Assembly (NCBI GenBank): GCA_003988855.1
Contig: QYAI01000056.1
Span: 124,001-188,000 of the forward strand
Direction of reading: 5' to 3'
DNA from: Arachnopeziza araneosa
Lineage: Eukaryota; Ascomycota; Leotiomycetes; Helotiales; Arachnopezizaceae
Length of the DNA: 64,000 bases
In this document: positions 12,610 through 25,632 of the stretch, piece after piece
How the letters are laid out: every line of letters begins with the position of its first letter
Numbering within the stretch: the stretch's first letter is position 1
The notes under the pieces: model-generated
The model's input: the letters and a program-made list of their open reading frames with translations, nothing else
The model's database searches: none
What the model was told of the DNA's origin: nothing
Position numbers and translations under genes: made by a program

Positions 12610-12704
12610 TCCCAAGGCCCAAGGCCCAAGTCCCAAGACCCAAGACCCAAGTCCCAAGTCCCAAGTCCCAAGACCCAAGTCCCAAGTCCCAAGTCCCAAG
12701 CTTG
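12610..12704. repeat. 7-bp minisatellite, CCCAAG(T/A/G)
   Basis: About 13 copies of a heptamer CCCAAGN, mostly CCCAAGT with CCCAAGA and CCCAAGG variants. It lies about 170 bases beyond the octamer array. CTTGGG is the reverse complement of CCCAAG, so the two arrays are related in inverted orientation. Confidence 0.95.
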
Positions 12705-13140
12705 CAGCGTCACGCACGCACGTCCGTCGCACTGTCTCACACGCATACAGACAGGCAACCCAGGAACCTGGGCCGTGCTCCTGCTGTCTGCCGAGATTTG
12801 GGCCCTGGTCCTGCCCCCTCGAGCTTCGTCCCTTGGGCGGTCCCACAACTTTCCCACCTGCTCCGTGCCGTTGGTCTCCCCCCCTCTGGTCAGCGTCCCC
12901 ACCCATCCACCACTCGTTCGTGCGACGAGACATCGTACAGTTGGGCGGCCCCTAGCGGCGGCACATGGGTGGATCCGCAACGCCTGGCTCAGCTCGCTCT
13001 TGTAGCCACTCAGAGGGGGGCAGAAGGGGCAGAAGAGCGAGCATCAGGTGATGGGCAGAAAAAGCTCGGTTGGCATGTACCGGCTACCGAGACCCTGACT
13101 AAGGCCTATCTCGTCCACTTTTGCTCCCGCAGTGAGTGCG

Positions 13141-13254
13141 ACTCCTCCCTGTGCAGCTCCTCCCTGTGCAACTCCTCCCTGTGCAACGATGCGGACGACG
13201 CGGACGACGCGGACGCAGCCTCGGAGGGATGACTTGGCTTGGCTTGGCTTGGCT
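13141..13254. repeat. Short tandem arrays (15-bp, 9-bp, 5-bp units)
   Basis: Three copies of a 15-base unit (CTCCTCCCTGTGCA plus A or G) at 13141-13187 are followed by GCGGACGAC copies near 13190-13215. Then come TTGGC copies at 13231-13254. Confidence 0.85.
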
Positions 13255-14882
13255 GCACACTTGGACTGTCTGCTTTGGGAGCCATTCTGCGAGGCTTGAC
13301 TCTGTGATGACCATTTGGTAATCACCATTGACACTTTTGTTTTTCCCAAAGAAGGTAATAATGCATCCTTCTAGAACATAGCACTCAACGCGCAACCCAC
13401 TCAGCACTAGCCGAGGACACTTCCCATCTCCTCCCCTCTCCTCCCCTCCCCTCTCCACCTCCCTCTATAGCATAAGCCTACATGCTCACACACCACGCCT
13501 CACCTCCTCTCGCCTCCCGTCATCCATCTCCCGAACGCCAGCTCCGAGCCCTCCGTCGCCCTCCGTCGCCCTCCCTTTCCGCAGTCCTTCCTTCGTAAGT
13601 CGACCTTAGCCTCCGTCGTCTCCGCTCAGATCGCTCTCCTCGCATGCCACATCACCGCACCCACCGTACCCACCGTGCACCTCCCCCTCGCTGACTCGCT
13701 CGCTCGCTGCCCGCATCGCGGTCCCCTCGGCCCAGGGCAGGGCCAACCTGAGGGCGTACAAGCACGCAAGCTGTAAATTCCCAACCCATGCCTCCTCTGA
13801 ACCGTCCCAAACGCCTTCAATCCCCGATTCCAGACCTTGGACCCAAGTGCCTCCCAACCGAGTGCTCCCAACCGAGCGGCCCCTAAACTGTAATCACACT
13901 CTGATCACATCTGCACGCTGTCGCCATCCATCCAATAACTCTGTTCTGGATCCCCGGCACCGAAACAACGTGTATCTCTGCATCTCATCTCATCTCATCT
14001 CATCTCATCTCTGGACTGGTGGACCACCTGAAATTAGGGTTTCGCATTCGCTTATCTGACGCCGCCTTTATTGGAGAAGGCCTAAACTAATAAGCAACTA
14101 AGAGGAGGGAAAAAAAGAAACGTCAGAGATGCAAGAATGCGTGAGGCAAAAGTGCAAAAGTGAAGACGAGGTGTCGATCGATTGATGGGGTGACCCTACC
14201 GCCGGCTGGGAGTGGGAGCACGATGACTGATACGGGATGTGGGCGTAACCGTAATCGGGAATCGGACATCTGGGATCTGAATCTGAATGGAGAGCGCGAG
14301 CTGGAAATGCACGTTGATTGTTCTGTCTGGTGTACGGTTCTGCATCCACTGCGCTGTGCTGTACTCCCAATCCTACAGTTGACAGACCTACATACATACA
14401 CATACACACATATACACATACATGCGTACATACGTACATACGTACACACGTACATATACATTCATACAGATATGCGTATATGCGTACACAGTCCAATCCT
14501 CCGATGTGGAATCAGACCTCCCGCGCCATCCAAACAGGCAGTCGCACATCTTCCCTTTTCTCGCTAGCACCAGGCCAGCATCAGCACCAGTATCAGCAGG
14601 TCCCCCGCAACGACGCCACAGCCCAGCAACCCACACAGCCTAGCAACCCACACAGATTCACGCACCGTAAAATGCAACGCTCTGCCCGCGGGCACGCACG
14701 CACGCACGCAGTCAGACCCGGCACTTGGGGAAGGAAAGCAACCCCAAGAGGAAAAACGGACCAATCGTTCCTCCCCGGTGGTGGGAACTTCTGGGAAGAC
14801 CCCGCCCGTGGTGGTGGTGGTGACATCTTCCATTTTCCTGGAATCGGGGTGGGAGGACGGAGGACTTGCACATTGCATCCCG

Positions 14883-14941
14883 TGCTATGCTATGCTATGC
14901 TATGCTATGCTGTGCTGTGCTGTGCTGTGCTGTGCTGTGCT
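14883..14941. repeat. Pentamer array TGCTA then TGCTG
   Basis: Tandem TGCTA pentamers switch cleanly to TGCTG pentamers, about 12 in all. The sharp boundary suggests that one point mutation was propagated by slippage. Confidence 0.95.
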
Positions 14942-15208
14942 CTGCGCTCATGACGGTACGGTAAACCTCAGTCCAGCCAATTTCTTTTGGGGCCGAGAAT
15001 CACGACGTCCCAGATGGATAGACAGCAGACAAGCAAGCAAGTAAGCCAACCCCCTCGACAACAACAACAATAACAACAACAACAACAACACGGGTGCGCA
15101 ATCGACGCTGGGCGGGTACTAGTTCCCATCCCATCCTCTTCCTTCCTCTTCCTACACAATGAAATCAACCATAACCCATCAACCACTCGCTCGCTTACCT
15201 ACCCCCTT

Positions 15209-15282
15209 TCTCCCTCCCATCCCATCAGATCCACCACAACCATCCTCTCCCTCCCATCCCATCAGATCCACCACAACCATCC
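15209..15282. repeat. 37-bp tandem duplication
   Basis: Two identical copies of a 37-base unit beginning TCTCCCTCCCATCCCATCAG. The start of a third copy follows. Confidence 0.9.
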
Positions 15283-15953
15283 TCTCCCTCCCAGCCACGC
15301 CGCGCCACGCCCTGCCAGATGCGAACCCGAGTACGAGCGAGACACCTGCAGTCCTGATCCGTGTGTCCGTCAACTCGGCGGATGCATCGATCCCACCGTC
15401 AACGCCGACGACGACGACACGACGAGGAAGCTTAACTCCGGAGCCAGTCCCCATCCGTCCCCCCTTCGGGGTTCCGAGGGAGGGGAGGCCGGTGCGCGGA
15501 CCAATCCGCATCTCTCCCCTTCCCATCCAACCCTTGTCGGTACCAGCCCCCATTTCAGCTTTCCAGCTCGCAAGTGATCCAGCTTGCATGTGTCTCATTC
15601 GCAATGTGACATGGACTAAAGATCATGTAAATCTTATACAATTATATACTTGTATCAGTAATATAGACAGGATGCTCGTATTATGTACAGTTTTTCCCCC
15701 TAACCATCATCTTCATCTGCTCAAAATTGTACAAGTATTGGTTATCAATCATCAAGATCATCATCCATCCAACCAACGCCATGCTATTGTAACGTAACAC
15801 GAAAGCCTACCCATGATAATCCCTATGCGATCCCAAAACCCATTACATGTGACGGCTCGGGATAAATGGCCGATCCCATCATCCTCTCGGTCGATCTCCC
15901 ATTGATCACCAACGCAGCCCAAGAACCTTCCCCTAGCAGATACACCTCCGAGC

Positions 15954-18871
15954 TCAAGCGTAAACCGAGTCATACTCGCGATCGAACGTCTTCTCCAGTG
16001 GCTCGCTCAGCTCGAAAACCCCATGCACATCACCCGAGTTTCTGCCTGCCAGGTGATGTTCTTCAGCTGCTCGTTCCAGCTCGCGCAGATCCTGAACCCG
16101 CTGCTGCACCAATGCCATCTGATTCTTGCTACTCTGCCAGAACACTGCCAATTCAGCAAGGATGATTTGAGCGCCCTTGAAGATTCCAAAGAGTTCGGAG
16201 ATGGTTGAGAGCGTAAATTTAGCTGAGAGGATATCGATTGCAGACACGATGGCGTAGCCAACAAACGGTGAGGAGAAGCGGGTACATGCTGACTCTAGTT
16301 GTGGATGCAAGGCGATCTGGGTATCGATGATGGCCAACAAGTCCTCGGCTGCTTTCCTGGCCACATTTTTGTGATGAGTGAGATGCGAGATGCTGAGCGC
16401 CGATTGGGGGACGTATCGATTCAACTTCATGACCGTGGTGTGATAGACAGAATGCATTGTCATAAAGGTACCGAGCTTGCCATTCGTAGCTGCGCGTTTC
16501 ATGTTCTCGGGTGTAAACATCAAGGCGGAAGGAACGGACTCCTGCCATTCTTGTAGTCGGCGATTGGTAATCTCGTAGAAAGATGCGAAGCTTTTAGATG
16601 ATGCTAATGAAGATGGTCGTTGCGAATTTCGATAGATGCTAGCCATTACATCTCTCCAGATCGTCGTGATGTTGATTAGGTAGGCCATGGACCCAATCGT
16701 CCATTTAGTATTCTGCAGATGTGATGTGCTGTAATCAAAGAAAGCATTGTGAACTTCAGCCTGGGTTTCAAAGTTGTCAGCATCGCAGGGGAGTCGTAGG
16801 AATATGTCCTCGGGGTGGATGGTGCTGGTATGTCCAGAGCAGAATCCATTGAAGCTATCCATAAGATAGCAGCTCCAGAAAGTCCGTCGTCTACACTCAG
16901 CAAATCCAGCTCGGTTGAGTCCGAACGGGAAAGTCTTTCGATATGCGTCCTCGGTCTTTTCAATCTCCAGGTTTAGTTTTAACCCACTCGCAGCTCTCAT
17001 GGCGCCTCCGCACAGATCCCATGCCATCTCTGCTTGATCGTTGGCAAAGAAATATAGCGCCAGGAGGAGGCGAGACTGGGCAAGTTGAATACTGAAAGGG
17101 CGGTTTTCGCAGGCGAATCGAGAGATGCCAGAGTATTGACTCCCCAACAGTCTGTGTTCAGGATTCGGCGAAAAGATGCTGGCAAGAGCGAGTATCGTGT
17201 AGATGAGCATCAGGTCATCTAGAGACTTTTCGGTAGTGGAGAGCACCCAGGCCGTGAAAGGACCTTCTGCGAACATGCAGTTTGCGGTCTCGGGGACGAG
17301 TCTGAAGAACACGGACACGAGTTCTGTTACCAGAGCTGAGTTTGAACTATATGGGTTCGCGTGCCATTCACGAATTAGGTTTGGATCGATGGTACTGGTA
17401 GCAAATGGCTCACTGAAGGGAGTAGAAGGAGAAGGGACCCGTTGCACCGAAGGTCGGGGTGAACCTTCTGATGGAACTGGAGTGAAATCATTGTAACCGA
17501 TTCGTTGACGCTTCATGTGTCGGGCCTCCGACTCTGGAGTATCGTGACGGAGCACTTGTCGAGGTGAGACAGATTGGCTGTTCTCTCTCTTCTCCCGGAA
17601 TGATTCTCCATCTTCTCGAGACGAGCCTGGACGAGACAAGCTCTCTTCTGGTTCTGCTGGTGGAGTATCCGGAGAACCCTGGCCACCTCGAGGGCTGTTC
17701 ATGAATTAGCACTGAGGTCGGTGCCGACACGGCCAAGTTGCTTCTTTCGCTTCAAGCGGGAAACTTACGCATTCTTGAACTTGCAGACTCTCCCGAACTT
17801 TTCGCATTGGATGCAGCGAGGATAATCAGGGTCACATTTGATTTTCTTTTCTCTGCAAGTTATGCAAGCAATAGCAAGCCTCTTCCGCGGCTTGCCAGCT
17901 TTGGTAACGCCCCAGTGCGCGTTCACAATTTCGCCATCAATGACCGTCTTACAGTGGGTTCCATCATCGTAAAAGTAACACATTCCTTCACCAGGGACTT
18001 CAGCTTGTCGCACAAAGCGAGGCAGGAAATGGGTTCCAGTCCAAATCTTTGGTCCGAGACCATCTTTTGTTGTTACTGGATCACTAGCAGTTGTGCTGCT
18101 GGGTGCTGGAGGATAATTTGATGGGGCTTGCGCATTATGCGAGTCGAGATATTTCGTTTCAGGTCTGTGAGGTGGTGCAAGGTGCTCAACATGAGCTCTG
18201 AAGGATGAGGAAGTATCCCTCCCGGCGTACTCTGTTCGACCTGGTTGTGAATGTGGCGACCAGCTACTCGTTGGGAAAGCCGTTCTTGGACCATCGAGAC
18301 CGGTATGCCGTGCTTCATAACGAGGCGACTCTGGTCGGTATCCAGGAAGAGCATTCCTTGATGGTGGAGGAGGAAGTCCCAATCTCTCGGTCTGCTCTGG
18401 CCTCGAGCCGTGTGACAGTGGACGCTCTAAAGGCGGCCTTGACTGGAAGTACGACGTCTCATAATGTCTGTTCGAGTGGAGAGGGGTCGCTTGATGTGGA
18501 GGGTCTTGAGGAGAGACGGATGGAAAGGTAGGACTGTGTCGATTCGAATACGCTGAAGATGGTCGCGCTGGCGCACTAGCGAAGAGAGAGCTCAGCGGAG
18601 GAAGTTGTTCTCGTGGTTGGTTCCCTTCTGGCCGTGAACGATACATGTCTCCTACTTTGGGTGACGTGACTTCGAAAAGTCCTTTCCTAGAATCAGACAT
18701 TGGTGATCGAGGCAGTGATGTACTTGGTACACTTTTATCCTCTAGATGGTGGGGGGAGGCAAGGTTAAAGGCCTGTGACCGAGGGACGTATTGTTGTTGT
18801 TGTTGTTGTGGAAAGAAAGAGGGACGCTCATGCAGAGGGGACATGGCAGCTTGGGTGTATATCTGGGTCAT
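15954..18871 (-). CDS. Zn(II)2Cys6 transcription factor with a mid-protein zinc cluster
   Basis: A probable nuclear sequence-specific regulator of 947 residues in two exons, 17769-18871 and 15954-17694. The 74-base intron 17695-17768 (GTAAGT...ACAG) falls just after the zinc cluster and joins in phase. Residues 1-290 are low-complexity (a Q6 run at about 22-27, then P/S/R-rich). A block containing YFYDDGTHC and WGVTKAGKPRKR precedes the cluster at residues 336-363 (C-X2-C-X6-C-X6-C-X2-C-X6-C). A second Ser/Pro-rich linker with a basic KRQR patch follows, and then a fungal_trans-type region (DDLMLIYTILALAS, FFANDQAEMAWDLCGGAMR, ECRRRTFWSCYLMD). Most members carry the cluster at the N terminus, so its position after 335 residues is unusual. 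I cannot name an orthologue. The gene is flanked by long repeat-rich noncoding DNA on both sides. Confidence 0.92.
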
Positions 18872-19556
18872 ACTCTAATTTCTCTGGCTTCGTATCCAGG
18901 TTGGTGGACCGCCTTTTTCCCAAATGCAAAGGATGGCGTATGTTCGGCTGTAGGTAGCTGTGTGGCACGGCTTGCACAGTTCCAAGTGACTATTTCAGGA
19001 CGCAGATATTTGATATAATAACCGGTTGAATTGCAGCTGACTCCCAACAGCGGAATTGATTTGTTCCAGAGGCGGCAGTCGCAACGAAGTGCCGTCTGTC
19101 CCGATTCGCGCGGTACTTTCGTAATGGTTGGGTAGGATTCTTCTCTTTCCGGAATCCTTCCAAGACGCTCCTCGATTCTTGAGGAAGGTGAAGGGGAATC
19201 CAGGCGACGATGGGCTGAAGGACGGTTCGGGTAGAGAAGAAGAGGAGGAGGAGGAGGAGGAGGGTTGAGAGGTTGAGGAGGGTTTTCGGTATCAACCAGG
19301 TGGCTCATGCAGTGTCCGCGATTTCGGTCATATCCATTCTTCTGGAAACTCCTGGTCGTCTAGATTTCCGCAGGCGGCTGATGAAAGAGGCAGGCAGGCG
19401 TTGCAAGAAGAAGAGGGAGGGAGGATATCCCGGATCGTGCAGGAGGCAAGCTCCTCTAGCGGGATGCAGGTCGCGGGATATGGGAGCCAGGGAAGGTTTG
19501 GGATGGGTGAACTGGTGGCCTATGAAAGACGGGAGGTGGGAAAGGTGGTTGTGGTG

Positions 19557-19630
19557 GATGATGATGATGATAATGATGATGATGATGTTGTTGTTGTTGT
19601 TGTTGTTGGTGGTGTTGTTGTTGTTGTTGT
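19557..19630. repeat. GAT/GTT trinucleotide tract
   Basis: Nearly perfect GAT copies pass directly into GTT copies with two small interruptions. Confidence 0.95.
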
Positions 19631-20440
19631 CCTTGGTGTTGTGCAACTTTGGGCCGAGACTTGGGAGAGAGCGCAAGAGCTTTGGGGGTTGTCGAGGGTT
19701 TTGGAGAGCTGGATATACCAAGGGCAACACACGCCATGGGCTGTCGTTAGCTGAGTGATAGAGAGGCACCAAAGTGGACGTGAGGAGGACGATCGGGGCC
19801 TCTGCCAGCAAGAAACGTTAGTGATGGATTGAAGATGTGCAACCGCGGGACCACAGCCTTGTCGGCGTTCCCCCCCCCTTCTGGGAGTGCTGGGACGGCT
19901 AGGCCTAAAGAGGTAGCTCCTGATGGGCCCCGAAGCAGCCTAGGGGCTCGGACGGGAATGAGCATCCTGTCAGGCGCCGCCACCGCGTTGAAGCATTAGC
20001 CGTCCGTCCCACGCACCGGCTAGAGATGACGGTTTGGCCCCATGCACGATTCGATCCATCGTCGACATGGAACTTGTGGGGTAAAAGAAACTGATTGTGG
20101 CGCTTTTCGAGGCTTGGAAAAGCCATGCCATGTGGGCAGCGTTCTGTTCACGCCAGCAAGCCACCGAGGGAGTCGAAATGTAACACGAGAAAGCACACCC
20201 AGGTCCAGCTGCTGCTGTTGCTGCTGCTGCTGCTGCCGCTGTCCTGTCCAGCCTTCCCAATCTGGCTGGGTGTACAGGTGGTACTCGACGTGAGGATATA
20301 AATAAATCGGTGCAAGAAGGGCAACCCAAGAGGCACGGATGTGCGTTGTTTCCCAACCGAGCACCTGCGGCCGCCATCTTCTTTCTCTCTGCTGCACTTT
20401 CACGACAACCGACAGCCGACCAGGTAGGTACAGAAGAAGT

Positions 20441-20453
20441 AAGCCAGCCAGCT

Positions 20454-20484
<31 letters not shown>
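20441..20484. repeat. (CCAG)n tetranucleotide tract
   Basis: About 10 copies of AGCC/CCAG with one interruption near 20452. Confidence 0.95.
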
Positions 20485-20487
<3 letters not shown>

Positions 20488-21411
20488 AGTCGACGAAGCG
20501 CGACCATTCCGCATTGCGCAGCTGTGGTCCAGCGACTACATCTGATATATCTCCCGGGTGCGCAGCGGCTACAGCGTAATGGCGAATAAGTGTCGCCCCT
20601 GCGCTCAATCTAACTTCCTGGCCCTCTTGACCTCGGGAGTAGGGAACCAGCCCTAAACACGTCTCCATCCTCCTTTACCGTGAATAAAATCATGGAGCAT
20701 ACTGTACCAGCCAGCACCCTCCTCTGGGTCGAAAGTTTATCAGCCGTAATGTAATGAAACCTTCTCCTCAACCGGACCTTCAGCGTCACGGACGTCCGCA
20801 CATACACCGGTGGTGCTCTCCGCCCGGCTGGAGAATGCCGTATGTACTGGAGGTGTAACAGGGTGATGGCACCGTTTCCCGTACAGTAATCTCTTTCACG
20901 CTTCTCCGCACAGCGCACCCAGGAAAAGCGCGCCCAGCCTAGACCACTGCAGTTGTTGATGAAACGGCGAAGGAGGGGAGCAGAGCAGCAAAGGGCCCAA
21001 CTCTGAGCAGACTCCGGTTCTGTCGTCGCGCCGCCGTCAGATGGGTTCAACGGCAATGCAAGTGACTGATGGGACTCGGCCAAGCTACTGTAGATTCGGG
21101 CCTGCGTCCGAATCTCCTCCTAACCCCCTTTGAGTTTAAAAACCCAGTCCTGGTCGGCCGAGATTCTTACTCATCGGATACTTCCATTGCGTGTGGCAGC
21201 AAGTTCCAGATCTCAGATTTAGCTCCCGGATGGATCGACAGCGAAAGACATTTTAGTGCCCAGCGAGCTCTAGACTTGAAGCCCACGACTCGGTAAGAAG
21301 TTTCTTCCGACTTGCCACTTTGGGATCCATCCCAGTAGGAAGAGCCCGGTGAGAGATTGGGCTGGCTTCATCGGCACGGCGGCATCCCCAGCCAGCAATG
21401 GCCAACTGTGG

Positions 21412-21412
21412 C

Positions 21413-21449
<37 letters not shown>
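21412..21449. repeat. (GTCT)n tetranucleotide tract
   Basis: Nine perfect copies of GTCT. Confidence 0.97.
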
Positions 21450-23793
21450 CGCACACCTCAATCAAGTCACAGCTGGGCGACATCCTCCGTCTTGCCCTGG
21501 AGAGAGGATCGTCCGTCAATCTCGCAAGAATGCTGGGAGGAGCATAGACTTTTGTTTACAGAGACCCAGGATGCGCGCTCTTAGCCTCTTGTCGGCGGCT
21601 ACCATCGAGTTTAACCCCAGAACCAACAATTGCCCGCATTTGGACACACTTGCATATCTCCAAACGATCCCGCAGGCGGGCCGTGGCATTCCGCAAGATT
21701 ATCCCTTCTTGGATTTTGGAACTTGGTGAAGGTTACCACGCACAACTCCATACACGCCACCGAGGCGGACAGTCTCGCCTCCCTCCGCGCCCTGAATCTG
21801 CGCACACCGACGACGACGACGCAGATGCCGTTGAGAGCATCAGGAATCCCGCGCAGGGGCAACCTCGCCGATTCCCACTGTGCAATGGTGCTGCAGGAAC
21901 CAGCGCCGGCGACATGGGAAGAAGGGTTTGTTGGAATTGACGGACGAATCCAGGACGCATTTGGGATGGGGTCCAGGATCCAGCGTCACTCCTCCTCTCC
22001 CATGACCTGTCCAGAGAGAGTGCAACGGCCGACCTCAGTGTCCAAGAAACGCGGACGTCGGAGGGTGGTGCCGAACAGCCAGGGAGCAGAGTGAAGTACC
22101 GTGCCGTATTACGAGCATGCTGAAACCATCTCTTGTGCTTGTGCACTCCCTCAAGCTTATGCCGTTCAACAAGCCATTACCCACCACCGCCCGACCAAAT
22201 TTAAACTTCTCTCTGCCGGCTGCTCGAGTCATTCAGAGCTTACGTCAGGGTCAGGGACGTGTATCATGACATTGATACGGGAAAATTCCACCACTGAAGC
22301 AGTGAGTCTCCTTTTCGCGGCAGGGTGCCTCGCCCAGCCCTGCTGAGCCGTGAAAATGGAAGGAGAGCAGTGTTCTAGCTCGCCCGCGCTTCACTCTCGT
22401 CTTGGCTTGTCCTCCTCAGCATCTCAAACGAAGACACCAATCAGATGACACTCTTGGTCTTGGTGAAATCTGCAAGGGAGCGCAGGCCTCGTCGTCGCAC
22501 CCCTACTGCGTGCATGGACCACGAGCATCCTCGCAACCGACCAACAGACCAGCCTAAAAGGGTCAGTGATCTTTTTGATTTGCAAGCATTGCGCGGCATC
22601 GTCACTTAGGGCCTCCAATGATTTCCGAGAGGACCTCTTCTCCAGCGACCGCAGACGAGACAAATCATCGACTGGTCGCTTAGCTGGTCTTGCGAACTAC
22701 CGACCAAAAAAAAATCCGAGGCAGGGAACACATGGGACACACCTGAGCATGCACGGCACAAGGCTCTGGCCACTCCCCCTGCGCGTTATTGGTTTACTTA
22801 CGACCTTCCCGAGATACACGAAGGCTAGGTGGGATGCTTGCGATACTAGGTGCAACCTCGACCAGGACGAGTCTAAGAATAGATAACCACGTTGCACATA
22901 CGTAAATCTCATACCGGGAAATGGGTAAATTAGATTTTTTCAATATGGGAGATCATCGCGGATGACGATTGAGCACCACCCATCATCCGGACGGAAGAAA
23001 CCGAACCAGGACTCGAGAGTGGCATCCAGCCAGTCCAGTCGCCATCTGAAATTGCCAAGGCTCTTCCAGGCAATATACCTGCTACGAATTATGTGCATAC
23101 GGAAGCCCTCCGTATCTAGGGCAGAGATTCTTGGGGACCAGATCCTCAGTCCCGGCAGGGAGGAGAGGCTCTCTTGCCCAGTATCGGGTACATAGGCTGT
23201 AGGCGGAGGGCAGCAAGGGACCTTAAGATTGAGGAGGATACAAAGCTCATACGTCCGTAACCGTGAAGGGCGAAGCCCTGTAACAGCTGACAAGGCAACG
23301 CCCATTGAATCCTCCAGTATATTAAATAATACACTGTCAGAATAAGCGACTTTGCAGTATCATCGGGGGTCCAGCCAGAGAGGTCATTTTCGTCTATTAT
23401 TTCTCCAAGGAGCATGTGGATCGAAGATCCCTTCCGGCCACGTTTTGTGTCCCACCAAGTCCACTCCGTGTATCTTTACACCCAGGTAGTACTGGAAGTA
23501 CGGAGGATGCCCGCTCTAGCGCAAGGCTACTAGTAGTATGCTGGACCGTTTAGAATTTTGGAGAGGGCAACGCCAGTACCTTCCACTACCGATGAGGGGT
23601 CCGGCTATGCCGTGATTCGTGGAACGGCGTCGTACCACGACGACGGAGGTAATGGCACTTGTCGCTGCGCAGAATCGGCCCAAAGAATCCCCGCGGGACA
23701 GACGGTGGCTTCGTCCCAAGACACGCCGGAAGCATGCTACCGCAGCACTGATTGGCCGCGATTCTCGCCAGCCAGGCAGGGAGGCTGAGAAGT

Positions 23794-23815
23794 GAAGGAA
23801 GGAAGGAAAGAAGAA

Positions 23816-23851
<36 letters not shown>

Positions 23852-23865
23852 AGAAGGAAAAAAAG
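23794..23865. repeat. (GAAA)n / (GGAA)n purine tract
   Basis: A pure purine strand of GGAA copies followed by about nine GAAA copies and an A-rich tail. Confidence 0.95.
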
Positions 23866-24690
23866 ATGGCGCGCCCAAGACAGTGCTATCTCACAGCCGA
23901 AGCCTATCGATTGTCGGCTCTCGTCTCTCCAACCGACGGGGAGGAATGGCGAACAGCAGGCGAAGAGACGAGGAGGACTGTATGCTTGCATACACGAAAC
24001 CCGCTCCCCTATTATTACCTTTCCTGCTCCTCGCCATAAGTCCGAAGCTGGACCCAGGATCGCAAGCAGCATATCCAAGGGTTTGGTCGAGTTTATCCGT
24101 CCATATGAGCGCCGGGTTCCGTGTGGGACCGGCCCCTGCCCATGGATCCCAAGATGCACTCCATCACTCGATGGAGGCGAGCCAAGTGGTGAGCCGTGTG
24201 CCCGCGCCCACCCCTTCTTCAGACGACTGGCACTTGTCCGTGCCGAGCAGGCCATGCCCACCCAGCGCTCGCTCGCTGTCTTGGACACTGAGCATCTTGT
24301 GCGGCCGTGGGTGGTGATTCGTTCGCGTCGACTGCACGGGAGAGGGAGCCGATTTGAGACTCGGTCCCGACGACGAGGGAGAGAGGGTGGGAATCCCCTG
24401 TCCGGGCCGGAATGCCACCAGCGACAACACCAGTCATGCCACATGGCATGGTGAGGTGACGAGCGGCACAGCTTGGCCTGCCAGCACCAACACCAGCTCT
24501 CCGTCCTGCACCTGCCACGAGCTCTCTCTCTTTCTCTCTCTCTCTCATTTCTCGCTCCCGAATTTGACAGAGTTGCAAGTCATCAGAAACGGGCGGGCGG
24601 GCGGTGGCCCCTCCTTATTAAAAGGGAATGTAACGGGGACAGGAAGGATCTGGGCGGCGGAACGTGCCTGAGAGATCTACCGGCCAGAGA

Positions 24691-24742
24691 TCAGACAGAC
24701 AGATAGACAGGCAGACAGACAGACAGACAGACAGACAGACAG
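24691..24742. repeat. (CAGA)n tetranucleotide tract
   Basis: About 12 copies of CAGA with two substitutions. CAGA is not far from the complement of the GTCT tract at 21412, giving related tracts in opposite orientation 3.3 kb apart. Confidence 0.95.
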
Positions 24743-25255
24743 CGCTCGCAAGCACTTCCCAAATCGTGTCTCCCCCTCCCGGCGTCCGCATCGCTTCCGT
24801 CCTGCCATCTACCGTGTCCACTGTCCACCCCATCTGAGCACCAGCGCAGCGTTGACGACGCATCCACCGCTGCTTCTGGGAACGATGATGGGTGAGGAGC
24901 GCACACCCACGGCACTTTCTGCCGCGTCCGTAATCTGTCTCAAATTAAGGTACAGCAAAGCACAGGCCGACACATGGCTCTCGCATCCCCCCATATGCCA
25001 GAATCTGTTAATCCTCATGCCTGCCGGGGCGGGCAGGGAAGCTGGGTCGAGGAGGAGCGATGACAAGCCTACTGTAAGCCGCGTCCCGACCCCAACCGAG
25101 CAATCAGCGGGCGGGAATGGGAATGGGAATGGGAATTTTCGAATAGCCGCTCCCCCCCCAAAGGCACACTTCAGCATGGCTGAGGCACGGCGTTCTTGGC
25201 GGACAGCTGTTCTCTGGCAGCAGTGGTAGCGTTGAAAGTGCAAAATCCATCACTG

Positions 25256-25256
<1 letters not shown>

Positions 25257-25290
<34 letters not shown>
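25257..25290. repeat. (GA)n dinucleotide tract
   Basis: Seventeen perfect GA copies. Confidence 0.97.
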
Positions 25291-25292
<2 letters not shown>

Positions 25293-25554
25293 TCGCCCGA
25301 GTGGAGCGCGACGACGTCCTCTGGTTCCCTTCATCCGTCTCTCCGTTGCAGCTGCTGCGTACAGTACTGTACAGACATGGACGCGCATATCGCCGTGCTA
25401 TAAGCCAGCATATCCTCAACGCCGGGTCTTTAATTGCCTCTGCCAGGGCAGGCAAGTCATCGTACCAACAACGTCCCTGCGGTACCAGGGCGAGCTCCAG
25501 GCCAGCACTTCCTCCAAGGAATCCTCCCCCCCCAAGCAGATCAACCCCCTTCCG

Positions 25555-25632
25555 CCTGTCTGTCTGTCTGTCCGTCTCCCTGCCTACCTACCTACCTGCC
25601 AACCTGCCTACCTGCCAACCTGCCTACCTGCC
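25555..25632. repeat. CTGT tract followed by CTAC/CTGC tetramers
   Basis: CTGT copies at the start are followed by a mosaic of CTAC, CTGC and CAAC tetramers to about 25632. Confidence 0.9.

Larger units (their letters stand above)
13255..15953. other. Noncoding, microsatellite-rich region
   Basis: No gene is supported. Repeats include CATCT copies at 13979-14012, a TACATA/CGTACA purine-pyrimidine tract at about 14388-14480, and AAC copies at 15058-15090. Pentamers lie at 14883-14941 and a 37-bp duplication at 15209-15282. The region lies 3' of the zinc-cluster regulator and 5' of the WDR83-like gene, so it may hold the latter's long leader or promoter. Confidence 0.6.

Noticed and set aside
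12283..12704. CRISPR-like array
   Set aside because: The units are 7-8 bases, contiguous and without spacers, and the genome is eukaryotic.
12137..12955. Open frames over 200 residues on both strands, rich in RDQETK or SPSLGLLV
   Set aside because: They come from the octamer and heptamer arrays, are open in several frames at once and have no domain.
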